DNA of 64,000 bases from assembly GCF_016887565.1 (NCBI RefSeq), contig NZ_CP069396.1, positions 1,143,001 through 1,207,000 of the forward strand, written 5' to 3'. Positions 53,217 to 61,737 of this stretch are shown piece by piece. The first letter of the stretch is position 1, and every line of letters begins with the position of its first letter. The notes beneath the pieces were generated by a model that did no database searches, was not told the origin of the DNA, and saw only the letters and a list, made by a program, of their open reading frames with translations. Made by a program: the position numbers and the translations under genes. Source of the DNA: Archangium violaceum. GTDB lineage: Bacteria > Myxococcota > Myxococcia > Myxococcales > Myxococcaceae.

Positions 53217-55592
53217 ATGCGGGTTCTCGCCGAGATGCTCGCGCTGGCGGCCGTGTACTTCGTCGCCGCCCGGCTGGGCCTGTTGGAAGCCACCATCGCT
53301 GGCACCGCGAGCCCCATCTGGCCGGCCACCGGGGTGTCGCTGGCGGGCCTGTTCCTGCTGGGTGTGTCGCGCTGGCCGGCCATCTTCGTGGCGGCCTCCC
53401 TGGCCAACCTGCTGTTCGCCTCCGGGTCCCCGGCCGTGGCGCTGGTCATCGGGGTCGGCAACACGCTGGAGGCGGTGCTGGGGGTGCTGATGCTCAGGCG
53501 GCTCGGCTTCTCCTCCGCGCTGGCTCGTACCCAGGACGTGCTGGTGTTCACCGCCGTGGCGGTCACGTGCACGCTGGCCAGCGTGTCGGCGGGGTCCCTG
53601 AGCCTCGTGCTGAGTGGGAGGGCGTCCTGGAGCGAGGTCGGCATCACGGCGTGGGTGTGGTGGCTGGGCAATGTCATGGGGGCGCTGGTGGTGGGGTCGG
53701 CGGTGCTGGTGCTCGCCCAGCCTCGCCCGGAGCCTCGCTGGTGGGAGGCCCTGGGGCTGGCGGCCCTCATCGTCGGAGTGGGCCTGTGGTCGTTCCGCGG
53801 CGACGCGGTGGCGCCCCTGGCCTATGCGCAGGTGTTCCTCCTCTTCCCGCTGGGGGTCTGGGCGGCCCTGCGCTTCGGGGTGCGGGGCGCGGTGGTCTCC
53901 ATCCTCCTCACCGCGGGCATCTCCATCTGGGGGACCGTCTCGGGTCACGGGCCGTTCTACTCGAAGGCGGACGGGACGACGGTGGATCTGCTGGAGCTGC
54001 AGCTCTTCCTGGCCGTCACCTCCTTCACCGGCTTGCTGCTGGCGGCGGCCCGCGCCGAGCAAGGCAAGGCCCATGCTCAATTGGAGCTGCTGGCCAGGGC
54101 CGTGAGCGGCGTGCGCGACGGGGTTCTCATCCACCAGCTGCTCCCGGACGGAGGGCTGCGCGTGGTGTACGCCAACGAGTCTTTTTGCGACATGGTGGGC
54201 TTCGGGCTGGAGGAGTTGGTGGGCCGCTCACCTCGGGGGCTGCTCATGGGCGGGGCGGAGACGGAGGAGCACCAGCGCCTGGTGAAGGCGGTGCGCGAGG
54301 GCTCCTGTTTCCGCGGCGAGGTGGTGATGGCGCACAAGGATGGCTCTCGCGTGCAGAGCGAGGTGCTGGTGTCGCCGGTGCGCAACGCACGGGGCCAGGT
54401 GACGTACTTCGTGGCCACCCACCGCGATGTCACCGCGCAGCGGCAGCTCCAGGCGAAGCTCATCTCCGCCGAGCGCATCGCCGCCGTGGGCACGCTGGCG
54501 GCGGGCGTGGGACATGAAATCAACAATCCGCTCGCCTACCTGGTGCTGAACCTGGAGGGCGTGGCGCAGAGTCTGGAGCAGGGTCCCACGGGGCTCGCCG
54601 AGGCGCGGGCCCGGTTGGATGCGGCCCGCGAGGGGGCCGAGCGCATCCGCGTCATCGTGCGGGACCTGAAGGTGTTCAGCCGACAGGAAGGGGAGGATCG
54701 GGCGATGCTGGACGTCAATGCGGTGGTGGTTCCCGCGCTGCGCATGGCCGCGCACGCGGTGCGCCCGCGGGCGCGCCTGGTGGAGGAGTTCGGTAATCCG
54801 CCGAGGGTGATGGGGAGCGAGTCGCGGCTGGGGCAGGTGATGCTCAACCTGCTCGTCAACGCGCTGCAGGCCATCCCCGAGGGCAGCCCGGAGCGTCACG
54901 AGGTGCGCGTGCGCACCGGCCGCGACGACTCGGGCCGCGCCCTGGTGGAGGTGTCGGACACGGGCTGTGGCATGTCCCCCTCCGTGCAGGCACGCATCTT
55001 CGACCCGTTCTTCACCACCAAGCCGAGCGGGGAGGGCACGGGATTGGGGCTCGCCATCTGCCAGCAGATCGTCCAGTCCCACGGCGGCGAGCTGCGGGTG
55101 CGCAGCGAGGAGGGGCAGGGCACCGTCTTCACCGTCCTGCTGCCCGCTGCGCAGGACGCCGGGTTCCAGGAAGCCCCCGAGCCCGAGGCCTCCGCGGCCA
55201 GCGTGGCGCCGCCGCGCCGACGCATCCTCATCATCGACGACGAGCCGCGCCTGGCCCAGTCCATGCGCATGCTCATCGAGCCCTCGCACGACGTGGTCGT
55301 CACCACGCGCGGCGCCGAGGCCCTGGCGTGGGTGCGCGAGGGCCAGCGCTTCGACCTGGTGCTGTGTGACCTGCAGATGCCGGGGACGACGGGGATGGAC
55401 GTCTACTCGAACCTGCGCGCGCACGCGCCGGAGCTGGCCGAGCGGCTCGTCTTCATCTCCGGAGGGGCCTACACCCAGGCCACGCGCGACTTCGTGCGCT
55501 CGGTGCGCAACCGCATCCTCGAGAAGCCGGTGCGGCCCGAGGAGCTGCTGGCCACCATCGACGAGGCGCTGGCCACCACCCTGCAGGCCTGA
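53217..55592 (+). CDS. MASE1-PAS hybrid histidine kinase with receiver
   Basis: 791 residues. The N-terminal 290 residues hold about eight hydrophobic segments of the MASE1 sensory domain (MLALAAVYFVAARLGLL, SPIWPATGVSLAGLFLLG, and so on). A PAS domain covers about 300-410, HisKA has its histidine in AAGVGHEINNPLAYL near residue 440, the HATPase has NLLVNALQAIPEGS, DTGCGMSPS and GTGLGLAICQQIV, and a C-terminal receiver (from about 675) has DDEP and the acceptor in VLCDLQMPGTTG and K in ILEKPVRPEE. It is a membrane-bound phosphorelay sensor. No response regulator lies nearby. Confidence 0.94.
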   Translation: MRVLAEMLALAAVYFVAARLGLLEATIAGTASPIWPATGVSLAGLFLLGVSRWPAIFVAASLANLLFASGSPAVALVIGVGNTLEAVLGVLMLRRLGFSSALARTQDVLVFTAVAVTCTLASVSAGSLSLVLSGRASWSEVGITAWVWWLGNVMGALVVGSAVLVLAQPRPEPRWWEALGLAALIVGVGLWSFRGDAVAPLAYAQVFLLFPLGVWAALRFGVRGAVVSILLTAGISIWGTVSGHGPFYSKADGTTVDLLELQLFLAVTSFTGLLLAAARAEQGKAHAQLELLARAVSGVRDGVLIHQLLPDGGLRVVYANESFCDMVGFGLEELVGRSPRGLLMGGAETEEHQRLVKAVREGSCFRGEVVMAHKDGSRVQSEVLVSPVRNARGQVTYFVATHRDVTAQRQLQAKLISAERIAAVGTLAAGVGHEINNPLAYLVLNLEGVAQSLEQGPTGLAEARARLDAAREGAERIRVIVRDLKVFSRQEGEDRAMLDVNAVVVPALRMAAHAVRPRARLVEEFGNPPRVMGSESRLGQVMLNLLVNALQAIPEGSPERHEVRVRTGRDDSGRALVEVSDTGCGMSPSVQARIFDPFFTTKPSGEGTGLGLAICQQIVQSHGGELRVRSEEGQGTVFTVLLPAAQDAGFQEAPEPEASAASVAPPRRRILIIDDEPRLAQSMRMLIEPSHDVVVTTRGAEALAWVREGQRFDLVLCDLQMPGTTGMDVYSNLRAHAPELAERLVFISGGAYTQATRDFVRSVRNRILEKPVRPEELLATIDEALATTLQA

Positions 55593-55611
55593 GGCGCTCC
55601 GGAGGCGGGGC

Positions 55612-56178
55612 TCAGACGCGCAGCCACTTGCGGGCGGTGGGCCCGAAGAAGCGCATCACGCCCGACACCAGGAAGAAGCGCACCGAGCGTCCCAGCACCG
55701 CGGCCAGGAAGAAGCGGTCCAGGGGCACGCCCACCATGCCGCTGCCGATGGCCACCACCTTGAAGGGGGTGGGCAGCACCGAGCACAGCAGCGCCAGCAC
55801 CCAGAAGTTCTGCCCGAGCAGCTGGCCCAGCGTGGCGTCGATGCCGAAGCGCTGGATGCGCATGTCCAGGTCGATCTGCAGGAAGCTCACCGCGCCCTGG
55901 TGCAGCAGCACGCCCAGGTAGTACCCGATGAAGCCGCCGACGAGGCTGGCCGCCGTGCCCATCAGCGCGTACCGCCACCACTTGTGCGGCTGGGCGAGCA
56001 CCATGGGCACCAGCAGGGCGAAGGGCGGAATGGGGAACACCGAGCCGTCCACCACGGAGACCAGCAGCATGGCGGCCAGGGCGTGCTTCGTGGAGGACAG
56101 GGCCTCCACGCGCAGGTAGAGCCGACGGTACCAGGAGAGCTTTGCCGGAGGTGCGGCCACGGGGGCGGAGTCGGACAT
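55612..56178 (-). CDS. VTT-domain (DedA-like/YqaA) membrane protein
   Basis: 188 residues from MSDSAPVAAPPAKLSWYRR; an ATG 12 bp upstream is possible. Family features: VVDGSVFPIPPFALLVPMV near the first helix, then LMGTAASLVGGFIGYYLG and the late LPTPFKVVAIGSGMVGVPL motif. VTT-domain proteins are lipid scramblase-like or flippase-like membrane proteins; this one is of the YqaA type. It is convergent with the hybrid kinase gene (19 bp gap) and is transcribed away from the LON-domain gene. Confidence 0.88.
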   Translation of the reverse strand: MSDSAPVAAPPAKLSWYRRLYLRVEALSSTKHALAAMLLVSVVDGSVFPIPPFALLVPMVLAQPHKWWRYALMGTAASLVGGFIGYYLGVLLHQGAVSFLQIDLDMRIQRFGIDATLGQLLGQNFWVLALLCSVLPTPFKVVAIGSGMVGVPLDRFFLAAVLGRSVRFFLVSGVMRFFGPTARKWLRV

Positions 56179-56306
56179 GGCGGCGCGCACCCTAGCGGAA
56201 TGTGGGGACTTTACCAGCCTCGCGTCCCCGGGCGGACGCCTGTCTGGCGGCTGGGGGATGCGCCGCCTTCGCCCGGCCGCTATTACCGGGCTACGGTGTT
56301 TCCCTC

Positions 56307-56966
56307 ATGACGACGGCCCTCGAACGCATCGAGCGCACCACCCAGGCGCTGAAGGTCTTCCCACTGCCCTCCGCGGTCCTCTTTCCGCATGCGGCGCTTC
56401 CCCTCCACATCTTCGAGCCCCGCTACCGGGCCCTCGTCCGTGACGCACTGGCCGGGGACAAGGTGATGGCGCTCGCCCAGCTGGAGCCCGGCTGGGAGAG
56501 CCAGTACGGCGAGCGGCCGCCCATGCAGCCGATGATGTGCGCCGGGCTCATCATCTGGCACGAGGAGTTGGAGGACGGGCGCTACAACATCCTCCTGCAG
56601 GGGGTGAGCCGTGCCCGCCTCCTCGGGGAGCTGACGTCCGAGGAGCTGTACCGGCAGGTGCGTGTGCAACTGCTGCCCGACCCCGCCTACCAGGGGCCCG
56701 AGGAGGAGAGGCTCCGCCAGGCGGTCTTCGAGCTGGCCGGCCGGGTGCCCGCCTCCTTCGCGGAGAACCTGCTGCCGGTGGTGGCCCGGGCCCAGGGAGG
56801 CGCGCTGGCGGACGTGGTGGCCGCCGCCGTCGTCCCGGAGCCGGAGCGGCGCCAGCAGTTGCTGTGCGAGCTGGACGTGAGGAAGCGGCTGGAGGCGGTG
56901 CTGGACGACGTGGGAGAGCTCATCGCCCGCCTCAGCCCGGTGAAGCCCGTGGGGCCCATGAACTAG
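56307..56966 (+). CDS. LON substrate-binding-domain protein (no protease domain)
   Basis: 219 residues from MTTALERIERTTQALKVF at 56307; the upstream open frame has no coding character. The LON N-terminal domain is recognisable from KVFPLPSAVLFPHAALPLHIFEPRYR onward (cut here at FPLPSAVLFP and LHIFEPRYR) and the repeated IWHEELEDGRYNILLQGVSR. The ATPase and protease domains of Lon are absent. Such short proteins are common in proteobacteria and presumably bind unfolded segments or another protein; function is not established. Confidence 0.9.
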   Translation: MTTALERIERTTQALKVFPLPSAVLFPHAALPLHIFEPRYRALVRDALAGDKVMALAQLEPGWESQYGERPPMQPMMCAGLIIWHEELEDGRYNILLQGVSRARLLGELTSEELYRQVRVQLLPDPAYQGPEEERLRQAVFELAGRVPASFAENLLPVVARAQGGALADVVAAAVVPEPERRQQLLCELDVRKRLEAVLDDVGELIARLSPVKPVGPMN

Positions 56967-57064
56967 GCCTTGCGTGCCGCCCTTCCCGGGCGTCTGCTAG
57001 CGCGCCACATCCACCTACCGGCTCCGTGCCGGCCGGCCCCACTCGACGGGGAGGAGAGTTTTTC

Positions 57065-58954
57065 ATGCGGCTCGTGAAGATTGGGCTCGCCAGCGTCAAC
57101 ACCACCGTGGGCGCCTTCGGGCGCAACGTGGACAAGGCGCTCGACCTGGCGCGCCGGATGGCCGCCGATGACGTCACCGTGGGCGTCTTCCAGGAGCAGC
57201 TCATCGGGGGCTATCCGCCCGAGGACCTGGTGCAGTGGCAGGGCTTCGTCGAGCGTCAGTGGCCCGAGCTGGAGCGCTTCGCGCGCGAGACGGCCTCGCT
57301 GCCCACCGTGTTCCTGGTGGGCGTGGCGGTGACGCACCAGGGGCTGCGCTACAACTGCGCCGCGCTCGTGGCCGGCGGGAAGATTCTCGGCCTGGTGCCC
57401 AAGGAGAAGCTGCCCACCTACAACATCTTCTACGAGGGGCGCACCTTCTCCCGCGGCATGCCCGGCATGCGCGAGGAGTACCGGGGCCTCCCCTTCGGGG
57501 ACTACATCTTCCGCTTCGACTTCGGCCTCATCGCTCCCGAAGTCTGCGAGGACATCTGGAGCCCGGAGGCGCCCCTGCGCCGGCGCACGTACTCGGGCGC
57601 GGAGCTGGTGGTGAACCTGTCCGCCTCGCCCTTCCGCGTGGGCCACGGGGACACGCGGCGCGAGCTGCTCGCCACGCGCGCGTCGGACCACCAGTGCACC
57701 ATCGCCTACTCCAACGCGCTGGGCAGCAACGACGGCATCATTTTCGACGGCGGTGGCTTCATCAACCAGAACGGCAAGCCCGTGGCGGAGGAGCCCCGCT
57801 TCCAGGAGGGCTTCGCGGCGGCCGTGGTGGACCTGGACCGCACGCTGCGCCTGCGCGCGGAGAACACCACGTGGCGCAGCGACCGCGAGTCGTGGCTGCG
57901 CGAGGGTGGCAAGCTGGTGCCCACCATCGACTGCACGGCGGCCTTCACCAGCCGGCGTGAGAGGCTGCGCTATCCGGTGCCCGCGCACCGCAGCTTCTTC
58001 CTCCCCGCTCCCGACAAGCGCCGCACCGCCCGCGAGGCGCTGTGCGAGGACATCCTCGACGCGCTCGCCCTGGGCATCGGCGACTATTTCGAGAAGACGC
58101 GCGCCTTCAAGGTCATCGGCATCGCGCTCTCGGGTGGGCGCGACTCGCTGCTCACGCTGCTCATCGCCCACCGCTACGCCAGGCGCGTGCGGCCGGAGAA
58201 CCCGGGCAGCCTGCTGCGCGCCTTCTACATGCCCAGCCGCTACTCGAGCGATGCCACGCGCGACGCGGCGGAGACCATCGCTCGCGAGCTGGGAGTGCCC
58301 TTCCAGGTGGTTCCCATCGAGGAGGCCTTCGAGCGCGAGCTGGGGATTGCTCGCACCATGCTCGCGGGGTCCGAGGTGACGCCCATCACCGAGCAGAACA
58401 TCCAGGCCCGCCTGCGCGCCCAGCGTATGTGGAACTGGTCCAACTCGAGTGGGGGCCTGTTCCTGCAGACGGGCAACATGAGCGAGCGCGCGGTGGGCTA
58501 CACCACCACGGGCGGAGACCTCATGGGCGCGCTGGCCGTCATCGCCAACGTGCCCAAGACGGTCGTCATGTACCTGCTGGACTACCTGCTGGAGCAGACG
58601 AACTACGAGGGTATCCGCAGGGTGCTGGCCAAGCCGGCGGGGCCGGAGCTGGCGCACAACCAGGTGGGCGAGGAGGAGCTGATGCCCTTCCCCATCCTGG
58701 ATGCCTGCTTCTATCTCTTCGCGGGGGAGAAGCTGGTGCCCGCGGAGATGCAGGTCGCGCTGGAGGCCATGTTCCCCGAGGTGGAGAGCACGAGGCTGAA
58801 GGGCTACGTGGAGAAGTTCACCCGGCTCTTCCTCCAGTCCATCTACAAGTGGGTGCAGGCCCCGCTGTCCCTGCACATCGGCAACCTGGACCTGGATCGC
58901 GAGCGCGCGCTGCAACTGCCCGTGGTGACGAGCAGCGATTGGACGAAGGGCTGA
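57065..58954 (+). CDS. nadE: Glutamine-dependent NAD+ synthetase
   Basis: 629 residues. The N-terminal nitrilase-type glutaminase domain has the triad E44 (VFQEQLIGG), K115 (PKEKLPTYN) and C161 (EVCEDIW). The C-terminal synthetase domain has the P-loop-like SGGRDS motif (IALSGGRDSLLTLL) and QNIQARLRAQRMW, plus GNMSERAVGYTTTGGDLMG, all typical. It makes NAD+ from nicotinic acid adenine dinucleotide, ATP and ammonia from glutamine, passed by an internal channel. Strong RBS (ggggaggag) before the ATG. Confidence 0.96.
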   Translation: MRLVKIGLASVNTTVGAFGRNVDKALDLARRMAADDVTVGVFQEQLIGGYPPEDLVQWQGFVERQWPELERFARETASLPTVFLVGVAVTHQGLRYNCAALVAGGKILGLVPKEKLPTYNIFYEGRTFSRGMPGMREEYRGLPFGDYIFRFDFGLIAPEVCEDIWSPEAPLRRRTYSGAELVVNLSASPFRVGHGDTRRELLATRASDHQCTIAYSNALGSNDGIIFDGGGFINQNGKPVAEEPRFQEGFAAAVVDLDRTLRLRAENTTWRSDRESWLREGGKLVPTIDCTAAFTSRRERLRYPVPAHRSFFLPAPDKRRTAREALCEDILDALALGIGDYFEKTRAFKVIGIALSGGRDSLLTLLIAHRYARRVRPENPGSLLRAFYMPSRYSSDATRDAAETIARELGVPFQVVPIEEAFERELGIARTMLAGSEVTPITEQNIQARLRAQRMWNWSNSSGGLFLQTGNMSERAVGYTTTGGDLMGALAVIANVPKTVVMYLLDYLLEQTNYEGIRRVLAKPAGPELAHNQVGEEELMPFPILDACFYLFAGEKLVPAEMQVALEAMFPEVESTRLKGYVEKFTRLFLQSIYKWVQAPLSLHIGNLDLDRERALQLPVVTSSDWTKG

Positions 58955-59144
58955 CGCTGTAGCTTTCCCGCGCGGCCAGTTCCCTCTCCTCATGGGTCAA
59001 CCCCCCGAGCCGGTGCACCCGCCTCGCTCGCCTGGGTACTCCTCGGCCGGGGTCCCGACTCTGTCTGGGAGTGGACCCGGTCCTTGCCGGATGTGTTCCC
59101 GGTAACGAACTTCCCGTCAGCCACCCGACGTATTGGAGGTTCGG

Positions 59145-60185
59145 ATGAAAGTGAAGATTCTGGCGGGACTCGTGACGGCGCTCATCTACGGCAACGCTGC
59201 CTGGGCCCAGGATGTAAGCGACGACGCGAAGCAAAACGACACTCAGCAATCCCCCGACAACATCGGCGGCTCCGGTCTGGCGGACCCCAATGCGGGCGAT
59301 ACCCTCATCCTCGAGCAGGAGGACGTCGCTCCTCCCCCCGATAGCAGCATGCAGGACCAGGGCGTGGGTGGTGCCGGTGACGTGGGCTCCGACCTCTCCG
59401 GTCAGGACGTCTACGGCGGCTCGGGCCAGGCCGGTCAGAGCCCGCATCAGGCCAAGCCCGGCATGCCCATGCAGGGCCAGGGTGGCATGACCCTCTTCTG
59501 CACTCCGGTGCAGCAGCAGGCCACCGGTGGCAGCGGCGTCGGCCTTCAGGGCGACGAGCAGTCCTCGCTCCAGCGTGACTACGACTCGCAGGTCGGCGTG
59601 GTGCCTCCCATCTCGGACGACTCGGCCTTCGGCGGCTCCGGCTACGAGGAGAAGAAGGACAAGGGCCAGGAGAAGGGCGACATGCGCGGCCTGACGGTGA
59701 CCGTCGGCGCCGGCGTCGAGGGCTACACCGGCGGGCTCGCTCCGGAGATCAACCCCGGCGCGTCCGTGGGCGTGGCGGCGTCCCTCAGGCCCAGCAAGGT
59801 GCTCGGCCTCGAGGTTGGCTACAGCGGCGCGGTGAACAACCTGGATACCGACGTGGGCGGCTCCGGTCCGGACATCGTGCGCAACGGTGCCCAGGCGGCC
59901 GTCACCCTCGGCCTGACCGCGGCTCCCGTGCAGCCCTACGTGCTCGGCGGCTACGGTCTGAACTGGTACAACGTCCGCAACGGCGAGTCGCTCGGCTTCC
60001 GCGACGACACCAACTCCCGCATCCCCGTGGGCGTGGGTCTGCGCACCCATATCGGTGACTTCACCGCCGACGCGCGCGTCAACTACAACTTCCTCATCGC
60101 CGATGACTTCGCCCCGGGCGTGGACAACGATGACGCCTCCACCGGTAGCTACAACGGCACCATCAACATCGGCGGTACCTTCTGA
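59145..60185 (+). CDS. Outer-membrane beta-barrel protein with low-complexity N-terminal domain
   Basis: 346 residues from MKVKILAGLVTALIYG at 59145, with TGGAGG upstream; the ATG 12 bp earlier is less likely. A signal peptide ends in AAWA. Residues about 22-170 are Gly/Gln/Asp-rich low-complexity sequence with repeated GGSG (DVYGGSGQAGQSPHQ). The last 175 residues alternate polar and apolar strands and end in a Phe (NIGGTF), typical of an outer-membrane barrel of about eight strands. Function unknown; a Gly-rich exposed linker in front of a barrel is unusual. Confidence 0.87.
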   Translation: MKVKILAGLVTALIYGNAAWAQDVSDDAKQNDTQQSPDNIGGSGLADPNAGDTLILEQEDVAPPPDSSMQDQGVGGAGDVGSDLSGQDVYGGSGQAGQSPHQAKPGMPMQGQGGMTLFCTPVQQQATGGSGVGLQGDEQSSLQRDYDSQVGVVPPISDDSAFGGSGYEEKKDKGQEKGDMRGLTVTVGAGVEGYTGGLAPEINPGASVGVAASLRPSKVLGLEVGYSGAVNNLDTDVGGSGPDIVRNGAQAAVTLGLTAAPVQPYVLGGYGLNWYNVRNGESLGFRDDTNSRIPVGVGLRTHIGDFTADARVNYNFLIADDFAPGVDNDDASTGSYNGTINIGGTF

Positions 60186-60217
60186 GCAGCGGATGTGATG
60201 GTGGCATGACAATCCGG

Positions 60218-60258
60218 CGGCGCGGTGTCTTGGCGAACAGGCACCGCGCCGTGCTTTT
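60218..60258 (+). terminator. Rho-independent terminator after the outer-membrane barrel gene
   Basis: cggcgcggtg pairs with caccgcgccg (perfect 10 bp) around a 14-nt loop and a run of six T follows (tgctttttt). It lies 33 bp after the stop and is the most classical terminator in the window. Confidence 0.85.
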
Positions 60259-60323
60259 TTCTCTCCAGAGGCAGCGCACATACACCGGGCGCGTTAATGT
60301 GGGGCTTTCAAGGGAGAGAGCTC

Positions 60324-60647
60324 ATGAGCTTGAAGTCGGAAGACCTGAAGGTGGGCACGGGCGCCGAGGCGACCCCGGGCAAGACGGTGACGGTGCACTA
60401 CGTGGGCACCCTCGCCAACGGCTCGAAGTTCGACAGCAGCCGCGACCGGAACGAGGGTTTCACCTTCCGGCTCGGCGCGGGTCAGGTCATCCAGGGCTGG
60501 GACCAGGGCGTGGCGGGCATGAAGGTGGGCGGTCTGCGCAAGCTCACCATTCCCCCGGAGCTGGGCTATGGCGCCCGCGGCTTTCCGCCCGTGATTCCCC
60601 CCAACTCCACGCTCGTCTTCGAAGTGGAACTGCTGCAGGTCCGTTAG
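60324..60647 (+). CDS. FKBP-type peptidyl-prolyl cis-trans isomerase
   Basis: 107 residues and one FKBP domain: VTVHYVGTLANGSKFDSS, FRLGAGQVIQGWDQGVAGMK, LRKLTIPPELGYG, and PPNSTLVFEVELLQV, in the usual order with the active-site aromatic residues present. No signal peptide, so a cytoplasmic folding catalyst. GAGAG precedes the ATG. The thioredoxin gene starts 11 bp after its stop. Confidence 0.95.
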   Translation: MSLKSEDLKVGTGAEATPGKTVTVHYVGTLANGSKFDSSRDRNEGFTFRLGAGQVIQGWDQGVAGMKVGGLRKLTIPPELGYGARGFPPVIPPNSTLVFEVELLQVR

Positions 60648-60658
60648 GGAGGCACGCC

Positions 60659-61039
60659 ATGGCCACGCAGGAAATCAGCAAGGAGAACTTCGAGGCCACG
60701 GTGTCCAAGCAGGGCATCGTCATGCTCGACTGGTGGGCGACGTGGTGCGGCCCGTGCCGCGCCTTCGCTCCCGTCTACGAGAAGGCCTCCGAGGCGCACC
60801 AGGACATCACCTTCGGGAAGATCGACACGGATGCGCAGCCGGAGCTGTCCGGCATGTTCCAGATCCGCTCCATCCCCACGTTGATGATCTTCCGCGACGG
60901 CATCCTGCTCTTCGAGCAGGCCGGGGCGCTGCCCGGACCGGTGCTGGAGGAGCTCATCGGCAAGGTGCGCGCGCTGGACATGGACGAGGTCCGCAAGGAG
61001 CTCGAGGCGCGCAAGAAGGCCAAGGAGCCGCAGGCCTGA
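60659..61039 (+). CDS. Thioredoxin
   Basis: 126 residues with the active site WCGPC (C30 and C33) after VMLDWWAT, the cis-proline in SIPTLMIF, and a charged C-terminal tail of about 25 residues (MDEVRKELEARKKAKEPQA) that standard thioredoxin lacks. Cytoplasmic disulfide reductase. Predicted in one transcript with the FKBP gene upstream (11 bp gap) and the HAD phosphatase gene starting one base after its stop. Confidence 0.94.
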   Translation: MATQEISKENFEATVSKQGIVMLDWWATWCGPCRAFAPVYEKASEAHQDITFGKIDTDAQPELSGMFQIRSIPTLMIFRDGILLFEQAGALPGPVLEELIGKVRALDMDEVRKELEARKKAKEPQA

Positions 61040-61040
61040 G

Positions 61041-61667
61041 ATGACACCGAGCGCTGTTCTGTTCGACATGGATGGCGTCCTCGTGCGCAGCGAGGAGGCG
61101 TGGCTGCGGGTGTTGGAGGACGCGGGACGGCGTTTCCGGGGCAGTCCGGTGACGCGCGAGGAGTTCGCGCCCACCTTCGGGCAGGGCACGGCCGAGGACG
61201 TGCGCGTCTTCGGCCTGCACTGCACCCCCGCCGAGCTGGATGCCTTCTACGTGGAGCACCTGCCCCGCTATGCCGGTGAGGTGTGGGTGAACCCGGACGC
61301 TCGCGAGCTGCTGGAGACGCTGGCCGCGCGAGGTCTGCGGCGCGCGGTGGTGACCAACTCCGTCTCCCCGCTGGCCCGGGCGCTCCTGGGCGCCGCGCAC
61401 CTGCTCGACTTCTTCGAGGTGCTCGCGTGCTCGGACCTGGTGGTGAACGCCAAGCCGGCGCCGGACCTGGTGCTGTATGCGCTCGGCCGGCTGGGGGTCG
61501 AGCCAGGGTCGGCTCTCATGGTGGGCGACTCGCGCTTCGATCGGGGCGCGGCCGGTGCGGCGGGCGTGCGCTTCGTGGGGCTCGGGCTGGACGGGGACGC
61601 CCGCATCGAGCGTCTGGGCGAGCTCCTGCGCTTCACAGCGGGCCCGGGGTCTCCTGGAGCGCGTTGA
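61041..61667 (+). CDS. HAD-family phosphatase (phosphoglycolate phosphatase-like)
   Basis: 208 residues. Nucleophile D9 and D11 (LFDMDGVLVRSEE), motif II near RAVVTNSVS, the lysine in VNAKPAPDL and acidic motif MVGDSRFDR. Helical cap domain between about residues 15 and 80. A second HAD protein of similar type is encoded at 52081, so substrates may differ. It starts immediately after the thioredoxin stop. The last 35 bases overlap a cytochrome c remnant on the other strand. Confidence 0.9.
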   Translation: MTPSAVLFDMDGVLVRSEEAWLRVLEDAGRRFRGSPVTREEFAPTFGQGTAEDVRVFGLHCTPAELDAFYVEHLPRYAGEVWVNPDARELLETLAARGLRRAVVTNSVSPLARALLGAAHLLDFFEVLACSDLVVNAKPAPDLVLYALGRLGVEPGSALMVGDSRFDRGAAGAAGVRFVGLGLDGDARIERLGELLRFTAGPGSPGAR

Positions 61668-61737
61668 GGTAGTCCACGATGGCGTCGACCTCCGCGTCAC
61701 CGAGCATCTGCTCGGTGAGCGGAAACCCGGCTGACTC
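61633..61737 (-). pseudogene. C-terminal remnant of a c-type cytochrome
   Basis: One minus-strand frame reads GFPLTEQMLGDAEVDAIVDY followed by LNALQETPGPL and a stop. This is the pattern of the last helix of a small c-type cytochrome (EVDAIVxYL). No heme motif or start remains upstream, because the bestrophin-like gene occupies that place in another frame. It is probably the end of a gene lost by deletion, partly overlapping the HAD gene. Confidence 0.6.
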
